A DNA stretch of 13,191 nucleotides, taken from assembly GCA_021827545.1 (NCBI GenBank), contig JAKAVH010000120.1, positions 1 to 13,191 on the forward strand, written 5' to 3'. Below, in pieces: positions 1 to 6,496 of this stretch. Source of the DNA: Thermoplasmata archaeon (lineage in GTDB: Archaea; Thermoplasmatota; Thermoplasmata; UBA184). The notes beneath the pieces were generated by a model, which did not search any database, was not told the DNA's origin, and saw only the letters and a list, made by a program, of their open reading frames with translations. The translations under genes were made by a program, and so were the position numbers. The first letter of the stretch is position 1, and each line of letters opens with the position of its first letter.

Positions 1-147
1 CCGAGGATGCCGTTCTCCGGGAGGGCCGAGATGCAGGAGGCTCCGAACGGTCTTTCGATCGAGGTCGAGCTCGCGGGCGATGGCACTGATCGACATTCTC
101 TCGGTCGACATCCGACGAATCTCTGCCGGCTGTTCCAGTCGAAGCAC
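1..147 (-). CDS. istA: IstA-like IS21 transposase, N-terminus only
   Basis: Forty-nine N-terminal codons are present before the window edge. The proposed start is GTG at 147-145, chosen because a purine-rich GGAGG lies about seven bases upstream at 154-158. ATG codons 13 and 18 are alternatives. Residues about 17-38 read as a helix-turn-helix (ISAIARELDLDRKTVRSLL), the typical opening of IS21 IstA proteins, where it contacts the terminal repeats. The DDE catalytic domain would lie outside the window. A different HTH-led transposase or resolvase cannot be excluded from 49 residues alone. The adjacent IS21-like terminal repeats favour IstA. Confidence 0.68.
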   Translation of the reverse strand, partial: MLRLEQPAEIRRMSTERMSISAIARELDLDRKTVRSLLHLGPPGERHPR

Positions 148-192
148 CTGGTTCCTCCCCCGCACCCTCTCTTCCAAGGGCCCGGGAGGGGT

Positions 193-238
193 GGGGAGAT
201 TCGACATCCCACTTTCGGGGAGATTCGCTGTCCCACTT
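193..238 (-). repeat. Tandem terminal repeats of the IS21-like element
   Basis: Two 22-base units, 193-214 and 217-238, share the plus-strand ends GGGGAGATTCG and TCCCACTT. They differ only at three central positions and are separated by two bases. They sit just inside the element tip and upstream of the transposase start. This is the expected place for IstA-binding repeats, which may also overlap the transposase promoter. Confidence 0.75.
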
Positions 239-241
239 ACA

Positions 242-1400
242 CCTCAAACCGATCTCGATACTCGGAACGGAGATCGCCCCCGACGACATCCTCATCCAAC
301 GGCTCAGCGAGGCGCGCATCCGAGAGAAGGCGGAGAGGCGTGAGGGATGGGCGGCGCGAGCCCTCGGACTGAAGATACTCGTCAATGCCGCGAGCTACGG
401 GGTCTTCGTTGAGGTCAACGTCAAGCGGAAGAAGGGCGAGATGGAGGTCTGCGGGCTCGACACTGAGGAGACCTTCGAGGAGGATGGCGCGAAGGTCGAG
501 GAGGTGGGCGAGCTATTCTCGCCGCTTCTCGGGGCCACGATTACGAGCGGGGCGCACCTTCTCCTCGCGGTGCTCGACACCGTCGCCAAGCGAAAGGGCG
601 CAGAGGTGGTCTATTGCGAGACGGACTCGGCGTTCGTTACGCCGTCGACGGCTGCGCCCGAGATCGCGCGAGTCTTCGACGCCCTCAACCCCTACGCAGT
701 GACGTGCCCCTTCCTCAAGGGCGAGACCGAAGAGAAGGCTCCGAAAAGAGACTACCCGAAAGGGTCTACCGACAGAGCGCCTCGGTTCTTCGGACTCTCC
801 TCCAAGCGCTACTGCCTGTTCGTCCAGGATCGCTTCGGGCGCCCTGTCGTCTTCAAGAAAGGGGCGTCGGACCACGGACTCGGGATGTACCAGGTTCCCG
901 AGGACCGAGAGAAGTTCACGAAGCGCGTCTGGGAGCGGCTGATTGCCGCCGCTCTCGACGGTGACGACGACTTCTCGGAGTTCGGATACCTACCCGCGAC
1001 GGCTCAGTTCGCGCTCACGACCCCCGCCCTCCTACCGCGCGTCTCGAAGATCGATGGGATTCGGCCGTTCGGCTTCCTGACGATACGATACCTCGACCCC
1101 GCCGCGCTCCCCGAGGGAGCAGAGACGTTCGAGCTACGGCCGTTCATCTCCCCGAAGGAACCTGCTTGGCTGTCCCTCGCCGAAGAGGACAGGGCGAAGA
1201 CGTGGGCTCACATCATCAAGGGCTACGCCGAGCATCGAGATCGGAAGTACGAGGTCGGAGCCGACGGCCGAATCGTTCGCCGCTCCGTCCTGGTCCGAAA
1301 GGATTCGCTGGTTGGCTTGGGCAAGGGAGGGATGAAGCTCGCTGCCCGCCTGAAGCTCGGCAAGGCCGCTTCAGCCGACCCGTCCATCTTCATCGACTGA
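242..1400 (+). pseudogene. Family B DNA polymerase, 5'-truncated by the IS element
   Basis: An open frame (codons starting at 243) runs from the IS boundary to TGA at 1398-1400. It has the downstream half of a family B polymerase. Motif B is K-x3-N-x2-S-YG at 372-401, motif C is YCETDS at 612-629 with the metal-binding Asp at 624, and the KxY motif is KRY at 804-812. A HGLGMYQVP stretch near 870-900 and a C-terminal thumb-like part follow. The 3'-5' exonuclease domain and palm motif A are absent, so it cannot be an active polymerase. The frame has no good start codon before ATG 441, which lies after motif B. The style recalls accessory, mobile-element-type B polymerases rather than archaeal replicative PolB; this is recognition without a database search. 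By eye its codons end in A or T more often than in the genes to the right, in keeping with foreign origin. Confidence 0.75.
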
Positions 1401-1418
1401 AAGCGCCGCCTGCACGGG

Positions 1419-1553
1419 ATGGGGAGGGCGGAGGCGCGGGGGCTGGGGCTGCCCTGGCACGCGGTCACGAAGTGGAAGGCGGCCCTCCGTCAGCACGGGA
1501 CTCTTCGAAAAGACGCGCTCGGTAGGCTGGAGCGCGCATTGGTCGCGGGCTGA
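1419..1553 (+). CDS. Small HTH-like ORF in frame with the polymerase remnant
   Basis: This 44-codon frame from ATG 1419 to TGA 1551-1553 is in the same frame as the polymerase, and no further stop lies between TGA 1398-1400 and ATG 1419. The product is basic and helical. A central stretch (LGLPWHAVTKWKAALRQHG) looks like the second half of a helix-turn-helix. No Shine-Dalgarno or TATA-like element is visible before 1419. It may be the former C-terminal extension of the polymerase, now cut off by the TGA, or a separate small DNA-binding protein. It could also be non-coding debris. I do not recognise a family with confidence. Confidence 0.33.
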   Translation: MGRAEARGLGLPWHAVTKWKAALRQHGTLRKDALGRLERALVAG

Positions 1554-1675
1554 CGAGACATGCGGACGGTCGCCCGAAAGGGGCGAGCGGGGCGGCGTGA
1601 TCTGCGGGGGCGAGGGCGTTCCAAGGGGGGCTGGTCCCACTTTTGGGCCTCCCTAGTATAGCGCCGGGGGAACGT
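1554..1675. other. Non-coding gap between polymerase patch and tRNA-Val
   Basis: I see no supportable gene here. The stretch holds a G-rich run (about 1620-1631) and the 13-mer TCCCACTTTTGGG at about 1635-1647, which differs by one base from the inner IS repeat border at 207-219. An A/T-rich spot, CTAGTATAG, lies near 1653-1661. There is no clear T-run that would end transcription of the minus-strand tRNA, and no copy of the tRNA 3' end that would mark an attachment site. Confidence 0.5.
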
Positions 1676-1747
1676 GGGCCGGGGCGGATTCGAACCGCCG
1701 ATCTTCGCGTTGTAAGCGCGACGTCGTCACCGCTGGACCACCGGCCC
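1676..1747 (-). tRNA. tRNA-Val (anticodon UAC)
   Basis: The reverse complement folds as a 72-base tRNA. The 7-bp acceptor stem is GGGCCGG with CCGGCCC, and the anticodon stem is TCGCG with CGCGA around loop CTTACAA. The T arm is GGCGG-TTCGAAT-CCGCC, and a short D arm contains GGT. The loop places the anticodon as UAC, reading valine GUA codons. CCA is not encoded and no intron is seen. The D loop has A14-G15, so position 15 could carry archaeosine. The first 21 bases also encode the end and stop codon of the upstream arcS gene, so the two are probably transcribed together or the tRNA promoter lies within arcS. Confidence 0.93.
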
Positions 1748-3595
1748 GCCGTCCGTGGGAGACGCCTCCTCGGAGATGGGGCTGTCGGTGCGGGCGTGCT
1801 CCCGGTGACGCACCCGGACCGCAAGCCCGCGCTCGAGCTCGCCCAGGAGGGGACCCGGGAGGAGGGCCTCGCCCACCGCCGCGAGCGCGCCGTCTCGCAG
1901 CAGGACCACCGAGTCCCCGACTCGGATCTCGGGGTCGGCGGCGCGGACCCCGGGCACGAACAGGTCGCCGGTCAGGGGCAGCTTGGGGTCGACCTCGATC
2001 GCGAGCGGGTACGGCGCACCGATCTTCCGGGCCCCGGCCACCGTGAGGTGGAAGAGGCCTCGCTCCTCCCGTACGGTCGCGAGATCGACGTGTCCGTCGG
2101 TGAGCCGCTGGAACCACGGCCTCCCCGCGAGGCGGATCGGCGAGGAGAAGAGACGGTCCGCCGTTGCGCGTCCAAACTGCACGCTCGCGAGCTCTCGCAG
2201 TTCCTCCCGGACGACGGCGAGCGGTCCCCCGGCGACGGGCCGGGTCTCGGCGAGCGAGTCCTCGACCGCGCGACGGAGGCTCGCAAGGGCCTCGGCGGAC
2301 GTGGTCCGGCCGTCGGCGATCGTCCAGCGGACGTCGGGCCCTTCGGGGAGCTCCTCCGCGAGGAATCGGTACTCGTCCGGATCGAGGTGGACCACCGTCG
2401 AACGGTACGCGCCGGCACGTCGGAGGTGCCCGATCCCGGCGCGGACGACCGCCCGCTCAGGTTCGGTCCACGCCCCGGTCACCGGGATGTCATACTGACG
2501 GGCCGGGGGCACGTCTTCGAGCTCCTGAGGCACCGCACCGATCGGCGAGCTCACCGAAACCAGGTGCACCCTCTCGAGGCCGGGGAGGCCCTCAAGGGCC
2601 GAGAAGAACCGTCGGTGGGAGCGCGAGCGTCGGTACGGCTTGGTCTTCGAGCAGGGCACGACGAGCATCACCGACTTCGACGGGGGCGGACGGTAGCGCT
2701 CGAGCAGCCGGGCGCGGAAGCGGGCCATCTCGGGGCGTCGGTGCGCTTCCGCGTAGACGTACGCGCGGCTGCCGGCGCCCAGAAGGGAAGCGCGTTCCTC
2801 GATCGGGCCTGCGAGATCGGCGTCGGCGTATCGCAGCATCTCGGCGAGCGCCGGCTCGGCACCGAGGCGCGCCTCGACGAGCTCCCGCAGCTGACCCCGA
2901 CGGATCGCCGCCCGGGTCTCGGCGATCGCCCGCCGGTAGAGCGCGTCCGTGTGGACGGCGAGGGGTCCCGGAGGGTCGACCGAGCAGGCCGCACAGTCGC
3001 ACGCCCGTTCGCGTCGTACGCTCTCGGGGGTAGCCGATCCGAGCGTGAGGTCGAGGAACTCTCCGTCGAGGGTCCGGAGCGCGCCCTCGGTGGTGTCGAC
3101 GAGATCGACGCCGAGGTACGCGAGGAACGCGACCCGGTGCGGGAGCGCCACCCGTGGTGCCCAGAGCAGTGGGGCCGCGCCGACGGCGGACCGCACGTCC
3201 CGCATCGCGGCGACGAACGGGCGGCCCTCGTTCCAGAGGACCCGTGCATTGCCGAGCACGACCAGTTCGGGCCGGGCGGCGCGCAGCGCGCGGGCCGCGT
3301 CTCGGTCGAACGGAACATGAAGCAGGTAGGCCGACGGGCCGATCGGGTGAACGCCGCGTTCGGTGCCCGCGACCTCGGGGGCCAGCACCGGGAAGGTGAG
3401 CTCGATGCGGATATCGCTCCGACCGAGGCCGAGTCGCCGCTCGCCGATCGCTCCGGGCCGCTCCTCGACCCGGAGCTCCTCGACTCCGCCCTCCGGTCCG
3501 GCTGTGACGAGCGCGGGCACCTCGAGAGAGAGCGGTCCGACCGACGCGCGGCCGAGGAGGGCGAGGCCATCGAGCCGCTCGACCGTACGCACCAT
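1727..3595 (-). CDS. arcS: Archaeosine synthase ArcS (TgtA2)
   Basis: ArcS converts preQ0 at position 15 of archaeal tRNAs to archaeosine, acting after the transglycosylase TgtA. The 622-residue product has the family layout. An N-terminal TGT-like barrel (about 10-290) carries a metal-site cluster with Cys199, Cys201, Cys204 and possibly His215. The ArcS signature PCSKTKPYRRSRSH sits at 314-327, followed by the ArcS core with HLDPDEYRFL near 403-412. A C-terminal PUA domain spans about 536-600. Length is normal for the full euryarchaeal form. The ATG start has GAGG about eight bases upstream. The gene lies 25 bases after the 118-residue gene, with no promoter-like box between, so they are likely cotranscribed. 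Its last codons and TGA lie inside tRNA-Val. tgtA itself is not in the window. Confidence 0.92.
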   Translation of the reverse strand: MVRTVERLDGLALLGRASVGPLSLEVPALVTAGPEGGVEELRVEERPGAIGERRLGLGRSDIRIELTFPVLAPEVAGTERGVHPIGPSAYLLHVPFDRDAARALRAARPELVVLGNARVLWNEGRPFVAAMRDVRSAVGAAPLLWAPRVALPHRVAFLAYLGVDLVDTTEGALRTLDGEFLDLTLGSATPESVRRERACDCAACSVDPPGPLAVHTDALYRRAIAETRAAIRRGQLRELVEARLGAEPALAEMLRYADADLAGPIEERASLLGAGSRAYVYAEAHRRPEMARFRARLLERYRPPPSKSVMLVVPCSKTKPYRRSRSHRRFFSALEGLPGLERVHLVSVSSPIGAVPQELEDVPPARQYDIPVTGAWTEPERAVVRAGIGHLRRAGAYRSTVVHLDPDEYRFLAEELPEGPDVRWTIADGRTTSAEALASLRRAVEDSLAETRPVAGGPLAVVREELRELASVQFGRATADRLFSSPIRLAGRPWFQRLTDGHVDLATVREERGLFHLTVAGARKIGAPYPLAIEVDPKLPLTGDLFVPGVRAADPEIRVGDSVVLLRDGALAAVGEALLPGPLLGELERGLAVRVRHREHARTDSPISEEASPTDGGPVVQR

Positions 3596-3620
3596 CTCGT
3601 TCCTCGAGCCGCCCCCGGGC

Positions 3621-3977
3621 TCAGTCGGTCGATGTCGCTTTCGCGACCTTGCGGCGCGGGCCCGAAGAGGGAGCCGCCGCGGGGAAGACCCCCTGCCAGG
3701 AGGCGATCATCGCCTCCCGACGATCGGCGCCGGCCTCGGTACGCCCGCGCCGTCCGAAGAGCGGGTCGTGGGTCTCCCGGACGTCGCGTAGGAACGCCGC
3801 GGGGTCCCCGCTCGCCTTCTCGAAGCCATACAGGATGAGCTCCCGCAGGAAACTCGACCGGCCCCGCCAGCCGATCCGTCGGCGGACGGTGGGGTTCAAG
3901 TGGCGCTTCGCGAGTCGCCAGACCTCGTTCGTCGTGCGGTAGTCCCGGGCGGAGAGTCCGATCATCACCTGCGGCAT
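3621..3977 (-). CDS. Unrecognised 118-residue basic protein
   Basis: I do not recognise this protein. The first 75 residues look like a compact helical domain, with VWRLAKRHLNPTVRRR at 19-34, SSFLRELILYGFEKASGDP at 41-59 and FLRDVRETHDPLFGRR at 62-77. The tail (about 95-118) is low-complexity, ending in a basic RRKVAK stretch. There is no signal peptide, membrane helix or cysteine cluster. I chose ATG 3977 because a TACAAAGG box lies about 31 bases upstream; Met5 is the alternative. It precedes arcS by 25 bases and probably shares its transcript. A role in RNA or DNA binding is only suggested by its basic character and neighbour. Confidence 0.7.
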   Translation of the reverse strand: MPQVMIGLSARDYRTTNEVWRLAKRHLNPTVRRRIGWRGRSSFLRELILYGFEKASGDPAAFLRDVRETHDPLFGRRGRTEAGADRREAMIASWQGVFPAAAPSSGPRRKVAKATSTD

Positions 3978-4003
3978 GGCGGAGGGCGGGCAGGAGGCGG
4001 GGG

Positions 4004-4016
4004 CCTTTGTACCTAT
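4004..4016 (-). promoter_or_regulatory. Candidate TATA box for the 118-residue gene and arcS
   Basis: On the minus strand, ATAGGTACAAAGG breaks an otherwise very GC-rich spacer between ubiA and the 118-residue gene. Its A-rich part is centred about 31 bases before ATG 3977, so transcription would start at or just before the start codon. Confidence 0.45.
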
Positions 4017-4050
4017 GCCCTCGCCCGGAAGTAGGGCGCCCCGCCAAGCC

Positions 4051-4932
4051 TCAGCGACCGATCGGCAGGTAGACCGCGCCGAGGACCCCGGCCAGGTAGA
4101 GAAGACCGAGCGCGACGTGGCGGTAGAACGGCACCCGGGTCGCGGTCGGCGCCCGGGCCAACTGGAGATCCGTGACGGCCGCCAGGAGCGCCATGGCTCC
4201 GAGGGCGACGTAGTAGGCCAGCCCGAGCCCGAGCTCGACGCCGAACGCGGCCAGCAGCGCGAGCGCCGCAGCGTGCAGGATCGGCACCAGGGCGACCGAC
4301 CGCCCGACTCCCCAGCGAAGCGGGACGGAGAAGAGCCCGAGCTCGCGGTCGCTCTCGAGGTCCCCGAGGCTGTGGATCGTCTCGAACGCCGTTCCCCAGG
4401 CGAGTAGCCCACCGACCGCGAGCAGCACGACGGCGGGGAGGGTGCCTCCGACCGCGATGTAGACCGCGGCCGGGGAGATCGCCTCCGCGAGCCCCAGGAA
4501 CGCGGTCGTGAAGGAAGTGACCCGCTTCGTGTAGCTGTAGCCGAGCACGATCGCGAGGGCGACCGGGGCGAGCAGGAACGCGAGCGGATTGAGGAAGTAG
4601 GCCGCCGCCACCAGCACGGCCGCGTTCGCCGCGGCGAGGCCGAGCGCGAACCCGGGCGAGGTCTTCCCCGCGGGGATCGCCCGAGCCCGGGTCCGGGGGT
4701 TCCGTGCGTCGAGGTGGCGGTCCGCCCAGCGGTTGAAGCTATGGCCCGCGTTCCGCGCCGCGACGAACGCGATCACGATGAGGGCGACGGTAAGGAGCGC
4801 CGGGCGACCGTCCGTCGCGAGCAGCAGGAAGGCCAGGGCGAACGGCAGGTTCAGCCCGAGCATCTGGATCTCGAGGAACCGGCCGAGTCCTCGGGCCCGG
4901 CCCGGCGGGCGCGTCGCGCCCGGCCCGCTCAC
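4051..4932 (-). CDS. ubiA: UbiA-family prenyltransferase (menaquinone-type, MqnP/UbiA-like)
   Basis: This integral membrane enzyme would attach a polyprenyl chain to an aromatic acid acceptor. Both Asp-rich Mg/diphosphate motifs are present: NRWADRHLD at 67-75 and DLESD at 191-195. ARNPRTRARAIPAG follows the first, as in MqnP/UbiA enzymes. About eight or nine hydrophobic helices fill the 293 residues, a normal length. I chose GTG 4932-4930 because it overlaps the ubiD stop as GTGA, the hallmark of coupled translation. A longer in-frame version to 5034 would overlap ubiD by over 100 bases and adds only a Pro/Arg-rich leader. The tight pairing with ubiD points to prenylation followed by decarboxylation in quinone synthesis. 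Heme or ether-lipid prenyltransferase roles are less likely but not excluded. Confidence 0.9.
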   Translation of the reverse strand: MSGPGATRPPGRARGLGRFLEIQMLGLNLPFALAFLLLATDGRPALLTVALIVIAFVAARNAGHSFNRWADRHLDARNPRTRARAIPAGKTSPGFALGLAAANAAVLVAAAYFLNPLAFLLAPVALAIVLGYSYTKRVTSFTTAFLGLAEAISPAAVYIAVGGTLPAVVLLAVGGLLAWGTAFETIHSLGDLESDRELGLFSVPLRWGVGRSVALVPILHAAALALLAAFGVELGLGLAYYVALGAMALLAAVTDLQLARAPTATRVPFYRHVALGLLYLAGVLGAVYLPIGR

Positions 4933-6410
4933 GATCGGGGTCGCGCGAAGAAGCGGGCGAGGATCGGGTCCTCCTTCAGGAGGCGCTCGGCCGCGCGCGC
5001 GGCTTCGGGGTCCGGCCGGATCTCCTCGGGCCACGGGCGAGGGAAGCCGTCCTCGGGCCGCTTGCGGGTCGCATCGATCCCGACCTTCGCGCCAAGGTTC
5101 GGCACCGGGTTCGAGATCGACAGCTGGTCGACCGGTCCCTGCGCGAGCTCGAAGTCCCGGCCGGGGTCCGCCTGAAGCCCAATCCGGTAGAGGACCTCGG
5201 AGAGGTCGTGGACGTTGACGTCGTCGTCGACGACCACGACGTATCGGACGAACATCATCTGGCCGAGGCCCCAGAGCGCGTGCATCACCTTCCGGGGGTG
5301 ATCGGGGTAGGCCTTGCGGAGGGAGACGATCGCGACGTTAATGAACAACCCCTCGAGCGGGAGGTTCATGTCGACGATCTCGGGCAGCACGAGCCGGATC
5401 ACGGGCAGGAAGATCCGCTCGACAGCCTTCCCGAGCACGGCGTCGTCCGGGGGGGCCACTACGGTGACGGTCGTGAGGTAGGTCGGCCGCTCCCGGTGCG
5501 TGACCCGGGTCACGTGGAAGACCGGGAACGGCTCGGGGGCGGAGTAGTAGCCGGTGTGGTCTCCGAACGGGCCCTCGACGCGCCGCTCGGTCGGGTCGAC
5601 GTACCCCTCGAGCACGATCTCGGCCTGGGCGGGGACCTCGAGATCGATCGACCGCGCGGCGGTGAGTTCCACGGGATCGGAGCGCAGGAACCCCGCGAAG
5701 ACGAAGTTCGAGATCCCTTCGGGGACCGGCGCGAGCCCGCTGAACATCGTCGCGGGGTCCGCGCCGAGCACGGCAGCGACCGGCATCTTCTCGCCGCGGG
5801 CGGCCCACTTGCGGAGGTTGTTCGCTCCGACGCGGTGGAGCTGCGCGTGGAAGCCGAGCGTGTCCTTCCCGTACTGTTGGAGCCGGTAGATCCCGGTGTG
5901 CGACTCGCCGGTATCGGGGTCCTTCGTGATGACGACCGGGAACGTCACGGTGCGACCCGCGTCCCCCGGCCAGCACTTCAGGATCGGGAGCCGGTCGAGG
6001 TCGACGGTCGGCTCCTCGACCTCCTGGACCGGACCCGAGCGGACCCGCTTTGGGGCGAGGGAGCGGAGCGTCGAGAGCGTGTCGATCGTCCCCGAGAGGT
6101 CGCGCACCGCCCCGAGGATGCCGGCGGGAGGGCGGAGCCGGACGAGACGCCCGACCCGCTCCGCGACCGCATCGGCCGACTCGGCGCCGAGGGCGAACGC
6201 GATCCGTCGGGGGGATCCCAGGAGGTTCGTGACGACCGGGATCGGCCCGTCCGAGACGTTCTCGAAGAGGAGCGCCGGACCGTCCGCCCGCAGCACCCGT
6301 TGCGTCACCTCGGTGATCTCGAGGTCTCGGGAGATCGGGCGTCGGACGCGCAGAAGGTCGCCCTTCGCCTCGAGCCCCTCGAGGAACTCTCCGAGCGAGC
6401 GGAACGTCAC
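4929..6410 (-). CDS. ubiD: UbiD-family decarboxylase (prenylated-FMN dependent)
   Basis: The family performs non-oxidative decarboxylation of aromatic or unsaturated acids using prenylated FMN. In quinone pathways it removes the carboxyl group from the prenylated ring, as UbiD and MqnL do. The 493 residues cover the whole family length. The conserved cofactor region HTGIYRLQQY is at 171-180, with Arg176. The acidic catalytic segment EGPFGDHTGYY is at 279-289, with Glu279 and Asp284. The start is GTG at 6410-6408, about 27 bases downstream of TATTAATAA, so the message is probably leaderless. The stop overlaps the ubiA start by four bases. The UbiX-type prenyl-FMN synthase it would need is not in the window. 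Confidence 0.93.
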   Translation of the reverse strand: MTFRSLGEFLEGLEAKGDLLRVRRPISRDLEITEVTQRVLRADGPALLFENVSDGPIPVVTNLLGSPRRIAFALGAESADAVAERVGRLVRLRPPAGILGAVRDLSGTIDTLSTLRSLAPKRVRSGPVQEVEEPTVDLDRLPILKCWPGDAGRTVTFPVVITKDPDTGESHTGIYRLQQYGKDTLGFHAQLHRVGANNLRKWAARGEKMPVAAVLGADPATMFSGLAPVPEGISNFVFAGFLRSDPVELTAARSIDLEVPAQAEIVLEGYVDPTERRVEGPFGDHTGYYSAPEPFPVFHVTRVTHRERPTYLTTVTVVAPPDDAVLGKAVERIFLPVIRLVLPEIVDMNLPLEGLFINVAIVSLRKAYPDHPRKVMHALWGLGQMMFVRYVVVVDDDVNVHDLSEVLYRIGLQADPGRDFELAQGPVDQLSISNPVPNLGAKVGIDATRKRPEDGFPRPWPEEIRPDPEAARAAERLLKEDPILARFFARPRS

Positions 6411-6432
6411 GAGAACGAGCGAGTCCCGCCGG

Positions 6433-6441
6433 TTATTAATA
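6433..6441 (-). promoter_or_regulatory. TATA box of the ubiD-ubiA operon
   Basis: TATTAATAA on the minus strand is the strongest archaeal TATA-like match in the window. Its centre is about 27 bases before the ubiD GTG at 6410. This is the spacing expected if transcription starts at the start codon. Confidence 0.65.
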
Positions 6442-6464
6442 GGCGCCGCGCCCGGGGCCGAAGG

Positions 6465-6473
6465 TTCATATCG
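6465..6473 (+). promoter_or_regulatory. Candidate TATA box of the HTH_10 regulator gene
   Basis: TTCATATCG, preceded by a purine-rich CCGAAGG that could serve as BRE, is centred about 28 bases before ATG 6497. It lies back to back with the ubiD box, 32 bases away, so the two promoters share an 86-base divergent region where a regulator could act on both. Confidence 0.5.
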
Positions 6474-6496
6474 GAACCCCGGCTCCGATCGGGAGG

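Larger units (their letters stand above)
1..241 (-). mobile_element. IS21-family insertion sequence, one end (partial)
   Basis: The element reads leftward and runs off the window. Its outer end on the minus strand starts 5'-TG (241-240), as IS21-family elements do. Two near-identical 22-base units in tandem follow, at 217-238 and 193-214, matching at 19 of 22 positions with a 24-base period. IS21 elements carry such multiple terminal repeats as transposase-binding sites. About 45 bases further in lies the start of an IstA-like transposase. The broken polymerase gene begins immediately to the right, so the element probably inserted into it. The other end, istB and any target duplication lie outside the window. 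The family call rests on the combination of TG end, tandem repeats and IstA-like N-terminus. Confidence 0.75.

Noticed and set aside
1371..1640. Minus-strand 89-codon frame from ATG 1640, behind the A/T-rich spot near 1657
   Set aside because: Pro/Arg-rich with no recognisable fold, and antisense to the polymerase end. The box alone is too weak to support a gene.
1..1747. Integrase attachment duplication of the tRNA-Val 3' end
   Set aside because: I looked for a second copy of the T-arm and acceptor sequence on the polymerase side and found none within the window.
1643..3838. Long plus-strand open frame of about 730 codons opposite arcS and the 118-residue gene
   Set aside because: Composition is Arg/Glu/Gly/Pro-rich with no domain, and it runs through the tRNA gene. 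It is a mirror of high-GC codon bias in the true minus-strand genes.
4933..5034. N-terminal extension of UbiA by 34 residues
   Set aside because: Pro/Arg-rich, not part of the family, and inside ubiD. The GTGA overlap at 4929-4932 is the better start.
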